A DNA stretch of 64,000 nt from Polaromonas jejuensis NBRC 106434 (GTDB lineage Bacteria > Pseudomonadota > Gammaproteobacteria > Burkholderiales > Burkholderiaceae_C), in the NCBI RefSeq assembly GCF_001598235.1, contig NZ_BCYO01000008.1, positions 62,001-126,000 of the forward strand, read 5' to 3'. The notes under the pieces are model-generated. The model was not told the DNA's origin, did not search any database, and saw only the letters and a list, made by a program, of their open reading frames with translations. The stretch's first letter is position 1. Each line of letters starts with the position of its first letter. Below are positions 52,354-60,903 of the stretch, one piece after another. A program made the position numbers and the translations under genes.

Positions 52354-52703
52354 GACATCCAGAAAGCAGACCTTCGCCAATACCCGCTTACGCTGCAGTC
52401 CCGTCGTTCGAATCCCAATCATCAGTGACCGCACAGGGCCCGTACCTGTCGGTGGCGATCGTTTTTCGACTCGCTTTATAGCGTAGCGGCCATTGCGAGT
52501 GGCGGTACTGGGCTGGGACAAGCCGGCTCACAAGCGCGCGGCGCGGCTGCGCTGAGCGCCTTGGTCGAGCCCGGTCTGGAACTCCGGCGGTTTTAAGGTG
52601 TCCTATTGTTAAAGACACAACAGCCTTGGAGAAATGCGCCGGAACGGCGTATCGATTTTTGCTTCATGACCCAATTTATGAAATCACGCCGCTACTTTCG
52701 CCG
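52354..52703. other. Non-coding stretch between the inverted-repeat element and the SDR relic
   Basis: No supported gene. A T-arm-like TTCGAATCCC string near 52405 does not fold into a tRNA. Nothing else recognised. Confidence 0.35.
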
Positions 52704-52805
52704 GCGAAACTCTCGCCGGTATACGTGTTTCTCGCCGCGCCTGTATGCTCCGTCGACATCACAGGCATCGTGCTGTCGGTCACCGGCAGCGCTGGAGCCA
52801 CCTGA
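52704..52805 (+). pseudogene. C-terminal relic of a short-chain dehydrogenase
   Basis: 33 codons reading LSPVYVFLAAPVCSVDITGI then VLSVTGSAGAT before a stop, matching the standard SDR ending (APVYVFLASPxxSYxTGxxL). No upstream part of the gene is present. Likely a deletion remnant. A 7-bp hairpin (CCGGCGA-N5-TCGCCGG, 52701-52719) overlaps its start. Confidence 0.55.
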
Positions 52806-52832
52806 CAGGCACGACAATTGCTGCGCCCGACC

Positions 52833-53207
52833 ATGACGACCCTGAGAAACGACCAGCTCGATCTGCTACGCTGCGCCCTCGCCGAACGCGACGCCCAGTT
52901 GCAGGTCGAAGTGCGCGCGGCCAAGCAGGCGGCCGCCGAGCGCCCGCCCGCGACCGTGCGCGAGGTGCAGGACCCGGGCGAGGACGCGGAAGAGCATTTC
53001 CGCCACGGGCTCGAACACGTCGACCTGGAGCGCGAGCAGGAAGAGCTGCGCGCCATCCAGCAGGCGCGGGAGCGCATGGCCGACGGCAGCTATGGTAGTT
53101 GCATCGACTGCGGCCAGCCCATTCCCTTCGAGCGCCTGAAGGCGCAGCCGAGCGCGTCACGCTGCATCGTGTGCCAGACGCGCTTCGAGCATTCTCAGGT
53201 TCGTTGA
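52833..53207 (+). CDS. TraR/DksA-family zinc-finger protein
   Basis: 124 residues from the ATG at 52833. Coiled-coil N-terminal part (DLEREQEELRAIQQARERMA) and a C4 zinc finger at about residues 85-115 (CIDCGQPIPFERLKAQPSAS, RCIVCQ). DksA-like proteins bind RNA polymerase to tune transcription under stress; short members are often on mobile or stress islands. Probably monocistronic; the protease gene is convergent 3 bp away. Confidence 0.85.
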   Translation: MTTLRNDQLDLLRCALAERDAQLQVEVRAAKQAAAERPPATVREVQDPGEDAEEHFRHGLEHVDLEREQEELRAIQQARERMADGSYGSCIDCGQPIPFERLKAQPSASRCIVCQTRFEHSQVR

Positions 53208-53210
53208 AGG

Positions 53211-54212
53211 TCAGCGGCGCGGGGACGCCGGCTGCACGCGCTCCTGCGGCGTCACGGTCTCGGTCACGAGCCGGCCGCCTCGAAGCAGGGAGACCTGAAC
53301 GGGGCGCCCGATTCGATCCGCATTGAGCAGGCGCAAGAGGTCATCCGCGCCTGCGACCACCGCGCCGTCCAGTGCGACGAGGATGTCGCCAACGCGCAGG
53401 CCCGCCCGGTCCGCGGCGCCGCCCGCCTCCACCTCGCCAACGCGCACACCGTGTGCACCCGACGCGATGGCAAGGGCAAGGCGCCGGGCCACCGGCACCG
53501 TTTGCGCCGCAATGCCAAGGTGGGCGCGCCGCACGCGGCCATGCGAGATGAATTCTCCGACCACGAACCGTGCGGTGTTGCTGGACACCGCGAACGAGAG
53601 GCCTTGCGCTCCCGCAATCACGGCGGTGTTGATGCCAACCACCTGGCCGGATGCCGCCGCGAGCGGGCCGCCGGAGTTTCCCGGGTTGAGCGCCGCATCG
53701 GTCTGGATGACATCATCAATCAGATGGCCGCTTTGCGATCGCAGCGACCGGCCGAGTGCGGAGACGATGCCGGCCGTGACCGTCGACTCGAACCCCAGGG
53801 GATTGCCGATCCCTACCACCAGGTGACCGCGCTTCAGCAGCTTGGAATCGCCCAGCACTGCGGCCACGGCACCGCGCGGGAGCTCGGCGCGCAGCAGCGC
53901 CAGGTCGGTGGCGGGATCGTCGCCGAGCACATCGGCCTCCTTGTCACCGCCCTCCGCCAGTCCCAGCCGCACGCGCCGTGCGCCCGAAACGACGTGGCTG
54001 TTCGTCAGCACCAGCCCGTCGCCGGCAATGACCACGCCGGATCCGAGTCCGCCACGCCGACCGGGCGCGCGGCTTTCCACCCGGACGACGGCCGGCCCGA
54101 CGCTCTCGGCCACCGCCGCCACCGCACGCGAGTAGGCGTCGACCAGCGCCTCCTGATCCGTGTCGGGCCCGATGCCTTCCGGCGGCGCCGGTAGGGCTGT
54201 CTCGTCGAACAT
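53211..54212 (-). CDS. HtrA/DegP-like S1C serine protease with one PDZ domain, intact triad
   Basis: 333 residues from the ATG at 54212, preceded by GAGGTG. Catalytic His in LVLTNSHVVSG (about residue 73), Asp in PATDLALLR (about 103) and Ser in NPGNSGGPL (about 180) are present. A PDZ domain covers about residues 230-320 (AGLRVGDILVALDGAVV). No signal peptide or membrane segment is visible, unlike periplasmic HtrA, so a cytoplasmic location is possible. Follows a small LuxR gene by 8 bp and a triad-less homologue before that. Confidence 0.87.
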   Translation of the reverse strand: MFDETALPAPPEGIGPDTDQEALVDAYSRAVAAVAESVGPAVVRVESRAPGRRGGLGSGVVIAGDGLVLTNSHVVSGARRVRLGLAEGGDKEADVLGDDPATDLALLRAELPRGAVAAVLGDSKLLKRGHLVVGIGNPLGFESTVTAGIVSALGRSLRSQSGHLIDDVIQTDAALNPGNSGGPLAAASGQVVGINTAVIAGAQGLSFAVSSNTARFVVGEFISHGRVRRAHLGIAAQTVPVARRLALAIASGAHGVRVGEVEAGGAADRAGLRVGDILVALDGAVVAGADDLLRLLNADRIGRPVQVSLLRGGRLVTETVTPQERVQPASPRR

Positions 54213-54220
54213 GACGCACC

Positions 54221-54598
54221 TCAAAGATGAATGACACCCAGCCGCACCGCGTGGGCGACGGCGTCGGTACGGCCCGAAGCGTCCAGCTTGTCGATCAATG
54301 AACCGACATGGAACTTGGCGGTGTGGACCGAAATGCCCAGGCGGCGTGCAATGGCCTTGTTGGACGCCCCTTCGGCCATAAGGGACAGCACCTCGAACTC
54401 CCGCTTGGTAAGCGCAGCATCGGCGTCCACGGGCGCTGCCGTGGCGGTCGCGACCAGGGCGACGTCGGCCGCCTCACCGCGCCGCGCCACGCGCACGCCC
54501 GGCACACCCGCCAGGGCAGCGGCCAGGCGTTCCGACAGCACGGGGTCCGCGATCTCGAGCGCGATCACGATCGACTCCCTGGGGGTGTTCGCGTTCAA
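54221..54598 (-). CDS. Small LuxR-type DNA-binding regulator between two HtrA-like genes
   Basis: 125 residues from a TTG at 54598 that overlaps the stop of the preceding gene by 4 bp (TTGA). C-terminal LuxR helix-turn-helix (LTKREFEVLSLMAEGASNKA, IARRLGISVHTAKFHVGSLI). The N-terminal 55 residues are too short for a full receiver and show no clear phosphoacceptor Asp. Probably an orphan, constitutively acting regulator of this three-gene operon, or of a stress regulon. Confidence 0.8.
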   Translation of the reverse strand: MNANTPRESIVIALEIADPVLSERLAAALAGVPGVRVARRGEAADVALVATATAAPVDADAALTKREFEVLSLMAEGASNKAIARRLGISVHTAKFHVGSLIDKLDASGRTDAVAHAVRLGVIHL

Positions 54599-55476
54599 TC
54601 GGCTGGCCTTTCGCCCACCGTCAGCTCCAGCTCCGCGGCCTCGCCGGCGCGCTTGAGTGACAGCGTGATGACGGTGCCGACGCTGGCCGGCCCCAGCGCA
54701 TGCAGCAGCATCTGAACGCTTCGGACCGGCTGGCCATTCCAGGCCAGGATCACGTCGCCCTGGCGCAGCCCTGCCGCCGCCGCGGGGCCGTCGTCGGCGA
54801 TGCCCATGACCATCGCGCCGACGCCGGAGTGATTGACCCGCACCGGCTGCAGGCTGAGCCCCAGGTAACCGCGCGGCACGCGGCCGTGGGCCTCGAGCAG
54901 CGCTGCCACGCGCTCTATCGTCGCGGCCGGAATGACCAGTGCGCGCCGGCGCGGCCCGAACACGGCCATGCCGATGGCCCGGCCACTCGCGTCCAGCGCC
55001 AGGCCGCCTTCGGCGCTGCGGCGGAGCACCAGGTCGAGTTCGATCCGGGCGTCGATGTCGCCACCGCGCAGGCTGCGCCAGGCGGGCCCGGCCAACGAGA
55101 CCGCGCCGACTGCGGCCACCGGGTTGCCTTCGAACGCTCCGACCGCCAGGGCGATCGCTCCTGCGCGAACGGGTGCGGCATCGAGCGCCATCGGTGGAAG
55201 CTGCGCGCCGTCGATGCGCAGCAAGGCGATGTCCGTGCTGGCATCGCGGCCAACCACGGTGGCCGCCGTGGTCGCGCCGCCCGGCAGCGCGACCGCCACG
55301 TCTTCGTCTTCGGGAAGCGCCTCCTCGCAGGTGACGACCAGTCCGTCGCGCCAGGCGAATCCGCTCGCGCGTGCGCGTCCCGCATGCACCGCGACCACAC
55401 TGCGCGACGCCGCGGCCACCGCTTCGGTCATCGCCGTGGAAAGCTGCTCAAGGGTCAAAGTAGAGGTATCGGCCAT
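54595..55476 (-). CDS. HtrA-like protein lacking the catalytic His and Ser (pseudoprotease) with PDZ domain
   Basis: 293 residues from the ATG at 55476. It aligns along the protease fold with the gene at 53211 (GFAWRDGLVVTCEEALPEDE; ASTDIALLRIDG; RRSAEGGLALDASG) and has a C-terminal PDZ domain (AAGLRQGDVILAWNGQPV). The His region reads TCEEAL instead of TNxHV, and the Ser region reads SAEGGLA instead of GNSGGP, so only the Asp remains. It cannot be a serine protease by this mechanism and may be a substrate adaptor, inhibitor or chaperone for its partner. First gene of the operon. Confidence 0.82.
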   Translation of the reverse strand: MADTSTLTLEQLSTAMTEAVAAASRSVVAVHAGRARASGFAWRDGLVVTCEEALPEDEDVAVALPGGATTAATVVGRDASTDIALLRIDGAQLPPMALDAAPVRAGAIALAVGAFEGNPVAAVGAVSLAGPAWRSLRGGDIDARIELDLVLRRSAEGGLALDASGRAIGMAVFGPRRRALVIPAATIERVAALLEAHGRVPRGYLGLSLQPVRVNHSGVGAMVMGIADDGPAAAAGLRQGDVILAWNGQPVRSVQMLLHALGPASVGTVITLSLKRAGEAAELELTVGERPAD

Positions 55477-55584
55477 CGGATCTCCTGAGTTGGCTTCATT
55501 GTGCGAGCCGCCCCGGGCCGCGTCTACTGCCCAGGTGGGCAGGCGCCTACCGGGATCCGAACGAGGCCATTGCACCACGACCAA

Positions 55585-55771
55585 CGCATTGGGGGTAAGC
55601 CAGCTTTCTTGACTCTATGTCTTGAACCGCTTCAACGCCTCACGCGCCATTTGTGAAAGTTAAAGCCGGCCACAGTCACAAAAAATGGGCCAGGACGAGG
55701 CTCCGTGCACACCAAGTGAACCCCTGTCCCGCGCGTTGCCCCGACGAGAGCGGGTTGGCAGTAGAACTGAA
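55585..55771. other. Promoter region of the protease operon and spacer
   Basis: Non-coding between the minus-strand operon and the IS110 fragment. No clear promoter or repeat recognised. Confidence 0.3.
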
Positions 55772-55963
55772 ATGTCTATCACCCAGACAGCTTCACACGG
55801 TCAGGATACGGCGATCCAGGCCGACCTGTACATGAGCTTCGAGCTACGTGACAAGAAGTGGCAATTGACGTTGAGCGATGGCCGCCGTGGCCCGAGCCGA
55901 TACACCGTGGACGCCGTAAAGCGAGTTCGAGTGCAAAACGGGGAAAAAGATGATGACGAGTGA
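55772..55963 (+). pseudogene. N-terminal fragment of an IS110-family transposase
   Basis: From the ATG at 55772 the frame reads ITQTASHGQDTAIQADLYMS, then LRDKKWQLTLSDGRRGPSRY, which is the conserved start of an IS110-family transposase subgroup; the family motif with DEDD residues lies later and is missing. After YTVDA the sequence becomes unrelated (KRVRVQNGEKDDDE) and stops at 55963. Likely a truncated insertion sequence. Confidence 0.65.
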
Positions 55964-56164
55964 AATCTGTTTCAAAAAATTTCTCCCAACACTGAACTGG
56001 GCGTTCAGAATTGGTTTTTTCTACAGCGTCGTCAGGCAGGTCCTTTTATGTGCCCGGTGAAGAAGGGGCGACCATGAAAACTTTAAAAATCGAAACGATG
56101 GGACTTGGAAGACCGAGATACACATCGACAACCCGCACCGATGAAAAGCAGAGGATGAAAAGAA
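55964..56164. other. Spacer after the IS110 fragment
   Basis: No gene recognised. Contains the promoter of the secreted-protein gene; AAAAGAAATG precedes its ATG. Confidence 0.3.
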
Positions 56165-56659
56165 ATGAAAAAGCTCGCTACAGCTGCCCTTGCCGCAGTC
56201 ATACCCCTGTCTCTCAGTCAAGTTGCATGGGCCGCCGACAAACTCCAGATGCCGCAACAAGGCACTGCGACCTACGTGACCTACTACACCAGCCATTCCT
56301 TGGCGAACCTCGACATGGGCGAGGTAGGGTCCGAAGCGCTGCTGGAACTGGTGGGAATCACCCGAAATGCCGAGGGGCAAAAATTCTTCGACAACATGTC
56401 GGTGCGCTGCCTCTTCTACCGCGAGGCCGTGGGCGGCAAGGATAAAGGCAGCGGCGCCTGTACCGAGACGGATGGCGACGGCGACAAAGTTTTCATCACG
56501 GTCGACGCCGGGGCCCGGGTCCACACCCTGATCGGCGGCACCGGCAAATACAAAGGAATATCGGGCACCGCGCCGTTCACCGGTAGCCCACTCCCCGCGC
56601 CCGGGCAGGGTCTGGGCGCGATCGTCGTGGAACACAGGGTGACTTGGCAGTTCAAGTAG
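56165..56659 (+). CDS. Secreted small beta-barrel-like protein of unknown function
   Basis: 164 residues. Signal peptide MKKLATAALAAVIPLSLSQV with cleavage near AWA-ADK (residue 23). The mature part is rich in Gly and beta-prone stretches (ATYVTYYTSHSLANLDMGEV, GGTGKYKGISGTAPFTGSPL), reminiscent of allene-oxide-cyclase-like or MoaF-like barrels, where a GTGKYKGxxG motif is common. Two Cys may form a disulfide. No pathway context. Confidence 0.65.
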   Translation: MKKLATAALAAVIPLSLSQVAWAADKLQMPQQGTATYVTYYTSHSLANLDMGEVGSEALLELVGITRNAEGQKFFDNMSVRCLFYREAVGGKDKGSGACTETDGDGDKVFITVDAGARVHTLIGGTGKYKGISGTAPFTGSPLPAPGQGLGAIVVEHRVTWQFK

Positions 56660-56815
56660 CTCGGCCCTCCCTGCACCGATGAAGTGTGGTTATCGGCCTG
56701 AGCGGACCTTCGCGACCAAGTGCTAACCATCAACTGGCAACGTCCGCTTTCGGAAAGCGGAACGCGTACTCTGGACCCATTGGGTTGAGGAGACGTCCTT
56801 TTCATTGCACTCAGG
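56660..56815. other. Convergent intergenic region with a perfect inverted repeat
   Basis: TCCGCTTTC at 56743-56751 and GAAAGCGGA at 56753-56761 form a 9-bp inverted repeat around one base. It lies between the convergent secreted-protein and UPF0182 genes and could act as a bidirectional terminator stem or be a repeat remnant. Confidence 0.4.
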
Positions 56816-59575
56816 TCACTTCTGATCCTCGGGACGGCCGACGCCGAGCGCCTCGAGCAGCGGACGGAGAGCATCGAGTTCCGAGCCGAAACCGCTCCAA
56901 TCTCCCGCCTTCAGTCGCTCGATGGCGCGGTCGTAATGGGCGAGTGCCTCGCGGGCGCGCACGTCCGCCGTGCCCCGGGGCGGCGATGCCACCGGGGCGG
57001 TCTCCTTGAAGAGCGCCGCCAAGGCTTCGCCCAAGGTCCCCTCCATCACCACACGGTCACCGTAGGCGGCGATCACCCGCTTCAACTCGGGCAACTGACC
57101 GGACGCCGCGCGCAAGTAGAGCGGGGAGACGTAGAGGATCGAGTTCTCGATCGGCACGACCAGAAGGTGGCCGCGGATGACGCGCGAGCCCATCTGGTTC
57201 CACAGCGAGATCTGCTGCGAGATCTCGGTATTCTGCTGGATGCGCGCCTCGATCTGGAACGGCCCAAAGACCAGCTTGTCCTTGGGGAAGGTGTAGACGA
57301 TGAGCTTGCCGTACTCGGGCGGATCGCAACGCGCCGCCAACCAGGCAATCATATTCTCGCGTTGGCTGGGCACCATCGGCAGCATCAGCACGAACTCGGC
57401 GCGCGGCGCCCCAGGGAGCCGCATGATCATGTAGTAAGGCGTCATCGGCATGCTGGGGGCATTCCCGCCATCGATGCCGGCCAATCCCCGGGGGAACGCC
57501 CAGAGATCCTCGCGGTTGTAGAAGACTTCCGGCGCATCCATATGGTAGGCGCGGTAGAGTTGCGCCTGGATCAGGAACAGATCCTCGGGGTAGCGGATAT
57601 GCTGTTGCAGGTCTTGTGGCATCGCGTTCAAGGTCTTGAACAGACCCGGGAAGATGCGCTGGTACGTCCGCAGGATCGGATCGGCAGGATCGCTGACATA
57701 GAAGTCGACCGTGCCGTTATACGCATCGATCACCACCTTGACCGCGTTGCGGATGTAATTGGCGCCGCCGCCGATACTTGGCTGGGCGTACGGGAACCAG
57801 CGGCTGGTCGTATAGGCATCCTGCATCCAGAAAAGGCGCCCGTCGCTCGCGACGATATAGGGGTCATGGTCGAGGCGGAGGAACGGGGCGATCGTGCGCA
57901 CCCGGTCCTGAATGTTACGGTGGAGCAGGATCCGGCTCTCGTCCGTGATGTAGCCGGTAAGCAGGATGTTGGGATCGTCGAACTCCCAGGCGAAGAGGCT
58001 GCGTCGCGCCACACTGCCGATGGCGACACCGTCGCGCCCGCTGTATGTGGTGTAGACGTTGTCCGTCCCCTTGGGGTAGTCGAATTCGGGAATGCCGCCC
58101 TTCACGATGACGTAGTCCTGACCGCCTCGACCGAAATAGAGGCGCGGTTCGTGTATGGTCGGTCCGCCGTTAGCGACGGGCGGAATATCCTGAAGAAAAA
58201 GGGAAGGTAAGCCTTCCGTGGATTTCTCGGTGACCGGCGACATCACGACGCCGTTGCCGTGGGTGAACAGGAGATGCAGGTTCACCCACGTATGGGCATT
58301 CGCCGGAAGCATCGCCGGCGCCAATTCGCGCGCCGACAGCATCACCTGCCGGTAGCCAGCGTCAAGCCGGTAGCGGTCGATGTCCACGGAGAGGAATTTG
58401 TAGTAGGTCCTGATTTCCTGCAGTTGCGCGTAGGTATCCATCAGCGGCTGCACATCCCACAGGCGGACGTTGTCGATGGTCGCGCGATTGGCCTGGAGCG
58501 AGGCGAGATTCAGCCCCTGCTCGGCCGGAAACGGTTTTACCGCGATCCGCTCCAGACCGTAGGCCTCCCGCGTCAGCGCGATATTGTGCTCGATATAGGG
58601 CGCCTCCAGCTGTAGCTCGTTCGGCTTGACGTAGAAGCGCTGGAACAGCGCCGGGTAGATCAAGGCGAACGCAAATGAGCTGCCGAACACCAGCAGCAAC
58701 GAGGCGGCAGGAATTCGATAGCTCCGCCAGCGCATATTGGCCCACGAGGAGATGGATGCGGCAGTGGCAAGGCCGACGAGCAGCCACAGGACCGGCAGCT
58801 CGACGTGTACGTCGGTATAGCCGGCGCCGACCACGACGCCATTGTCGCCGTAGAGCAGCAGAAAGCGGTCAAGCCCATAGGACCAGGCCTTCAGGACAAA
58901 GAACAAACCGAGCAGTGCTGAGCCATGAGCGGCGGCGGCGGGCGAGAGCCCACGCGGCGACTGCTCGAGCGCGATGTCGCCGCGCACCGCGTAGACCACG
59001 CCTGCGACGACCGTGCAGCAAAAGAGCACCTGCAGCAGCCAGTTCTTGAGCGCAACGTAGGCGGGCAGCGAGAAGAGATAGAAGCTGATGTCCTTGCCGA
59101 AGATCGGATCGCGCTCGCCAAAGGGCACCTGATGAAGGAAGCGAAGCGCAGTGCCCCAGCTCGAGATCTCGCCGGCGGCGATAGCCAGCCCCAAGAGGGC
59201 GGCACCGCAAGCGATGCCAGCGCGCCAAGGAATGCGCGACGCGACCCGGTCGGCCAGTTCGCTTACGACCTCCCGCGAACCCGAAGAAAAGTCCGCTCCC
59301 GCTTGCGAGATACCGAGGCTCCTGGCGTAACGATGCGCCAGGAACCCCGACACCCATATAGCGCCCGCCGAGGCGGTGAACACGGTGACAAACAGGAGCG
59401 CCTGGGCGGAAAGGACCGTCCAAAAAACGTCGATATAGCCGATCGAAGAAAACCACAGCCAGTCGACCAGGACGCCAGTGATGCGCCCGACGACGATCAG
59501 GCCGACGACGACGACGGCCGCAACCGTGACTGCATTGCGTCCCAAGCGCACTCTGGACCTCACTTGCGACCACAT
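56816..59575 (-). CDS. UPF0182-family large membrane protein
   Basis: 919 residues. About seven hydrophobic helices in the first 330 residues (AVTVAAVVVVGLIVVGRITG, VFTASAGAIWVSGFLAHRYA, ALIYPALFQRFYVKPNELQL and others), then a large extracytoplasmic domain containing motifs conserved in UPF0182 (YVKPNELQLEAPYIEHNIAL, RLDHDPYIV, FWMQDAYTTS, MRLPGAP). Function is unknown across the family. Monocistronic. Confidence 0.88.
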   Translation of the reverse strand: MWSQVRSRVRLGRNAVTVAAVVVVGLIVVGRITGVLVDWLWFSSIGYIDVFWTVLSAQALLFVTVFTASAGAIWVSGFLAHRYARSLGISQAGADFSSGSREVVSELADRVASRIPWRAGIACGAALLGLAIAAGEISSWGTALRFLHQVPFGERDPIFGKDISFYLFSLPAYVALKNWLLQVLFCCTVVAGVVYAVRGDIALEQSPRGLSPAAAAHGSALLGLFFVLKAWSYGLDRFLLLYGDNGVVVGAGYTDVHVELPVLWLLVGLATAASISSWANMRWRSYRIPAASLLLVFGSSFAFALIYPALFQRFYVKPNELQLEAPYIEHNIALTREAYGLERIAVKPFPAEQGLNLASLQANRATIDNVRLWDVQPLMDTYAQLQEIRTYYKFLSVDIDRYRLDAGYRQVMLSARELAPAMLPANAHTWVNLHLLFTHGNGVVMSPVTEKSTEGLPSLFLQDIPPVANGGPTIHEPRLYFGRGGQDYVIVKGGIPEFDYPKGTDNVYTTYSGRDGVAIGSVARRSLFAWEFDDPNILLTGYITDESRILLHRNIQDRVRTIAPFLRLDHDPYIVASDGRLFWMQDAYTTSRWFPYAQPSIGGGANYIRNAVKVVIDAYNGTVDFYVSDPADPILRTYQRIFPGLFKTLNAMPQDLQQHIRYPEDLFLIQAQLYRAYHMDAPEVFYNREDLWAFPRGLAGIDGGNAPSMPMTPYYMIMRLPGAPRAEFVLMLPMVPSQRENMIAWLAARCDPPEYGKLIVYTFPKDKLVFGPFQIEARIQQNTEISQQISLWNQMGSRVIRGHLLVVPIENSILYVSPLYLRAASGQLPELKRVIAAYGDRVVMEGTLGEALAALFKETAPVASPPRGTADVRAREALAHYDRAIERLKAGDWSGFGSELDALRPLLEALGVGRPEDQK

Positions 59576-60243
59576 CGCCCCTCCTTTGCGGGGCCGTCAC
59601 CCATGTCCGGCTGTGACCGGACCATTTGCGCACCGCTGATCTGCCAGGAGCGTGGCTAAACGGGGTATCAATGCAACGCTCATGGCCGGCGCGCAGTCGG
59701 GCGATGCCTTGGGCTAGGTAACGCCAGATGAATGATTGTAGCCCTGTGAACCGGGAAGCGGGCATTGCCGCAAGTTTGAACGAGCTGCCGCCGAAGGTCA
59801 GCTTTGGCCGAGAACGTGCCGGCCGTCGCGGACTCACGGATGGCCGTTGGACCTCGGAAGTCGCCGCTGATGAGGCGCCGGATCGAACGGCGGTTGAGGG
59901 TCGTCAGGAGCCGGTCATGAACGACCGTTGACCGGAAATCAATTGGGTTGCCGATAAGCCGACACCGACTATCGGCAACATAGACAGGGGCGCGATGTTT
60001 ACCCGGCGTCAGGGCCTTTGCGGCGAACTACCGCGCGAGCGGTTTAGTCCAAAGACTGACTGCCGACATAGGACTATCCGAAATGCTCGCTCCATACCCG
60101 ACGTTGACATCGGCAGGTTGGGTGTCGGCAATGTGGCGCCGATTTCGATGATTGCTGCACCCGCAACCGGCCAAGAGCTGCCGCTCATGCGTAGGGCAGA
60201 ATCCAGCCAAAAGCAGACCATGGCCGCCATGTATTTCAAAGGA
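59576..60243. other. 668-bp region without a recognisable gene
   Basis: Short frames of 60-86 codons on both strands have no recognisable similarity and no convincing ribosome binding sites. The UPF0182 promoter must lie at the left end. No repeats or hairpins of note beyond scattered short GC dyads. Confidence 0.35.
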
Positions 60244-60903
60244 TTAGCTGTTTAAAAGGGAGCGAATATCTGCTGACTCCAAGATTTGCTTGGCATACCC
60301 AGTCTCGACAACGGCAATCATGGCTTGACCAATTTCCTCGGTGCTTACGACTGCACTGGGAAACCAGCGCCGCGCGGCTGATAGCAAAGGCGCTGCCGCT
60401 ACATAGAAGGCATGGTAGAGCGGTGTTTTGGAGCGAATGCCGTGCAAAGGCTGAATCACACCGGGCCGAAACATGTAGGCGGCTTTAAACGGCATTGCAA
60501 GCAGAGCATCTTCGGTACGTTTCTTCACTTTGGCCCACATGGCATTGCTACTGCCCGTACCAGCGCCCGATACATAGACAAACTTCATGGCCGAGTTCCA
60601 CCGCGCCAGTTGCTGACCGGCAGCCACTGGCATGTCGTAGTTGATGCGTGTGAACGTGGTTTCGTCTGCTCCGGCAGACGAGGAGCCGAGGCAGAAGAAG
60701 CAGGCGTCAAAATCTGTCAGTTGATCTTCTACTGCCGACAAGTCCAGTAAATTCCCGTGAAGCACTTCGCGCAATTTGGGATGCCTGATGCCAGTGGTAC
60801 TACGTCCTACTGTGCACACGGTGGTGACGGCGTCTGAGCGTAACGCCTCGCGCAACACGCCTTGCCCGACCATGCCGGTGGCGCCAAATATCAAGACTTT
60901 CAT
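60244..60903 (-). CDS. NAD(P)-binding Rossmann-fold protein (NmrA/HTATIP2-like)
   Basis: 219 residues from the ATG at 60903. MKVLIFGATGMVGQGVLREA is an atypical-SDR nucleotide site; FVYVSGAGTGSS and AYMFRPGVIQPLHGI match the HTATIP2/NAD(P)H-binding group. No clear catalytic YxxxK. Probable oxidoreductase or redox sensor. Third gene of an SDR-AraC-NADP operon; its start overlaps the AraC stop by 4 bp. Confidence 0.82.
   Translation of the reverse strand: MKVLIFGATGMVGQGVLREALRSDAVTTVCTVGRSTTGIRHPKLREVLHGNLLDLSAVEDQLTDFDACFFCLGSSSAGADETTFTRINYDMPVAAGQQLARWNSAMKFVYVSGAGTGSSNAMWAKVKKRTEDALLAMPFKAAYMFRPGVIQPLHGIRSKTPLYHAFYVAAAPLLSAARRWFPSAVVSTEEIGQAMIAVVETGYAKQILESADIRSLLNS

Noticed and set aside
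52395..52425. TTCGAATCCC resembling a tRNA T-loop, possible attachment site beside the integrase fragment
   Set aside because: The neighbouring bases do not form a T-stem and no acceptor stem or other arms are present.
56936..58210. 424-codon plus-strand frame
   Set aside because: Antisense to the UPF0182 gene.
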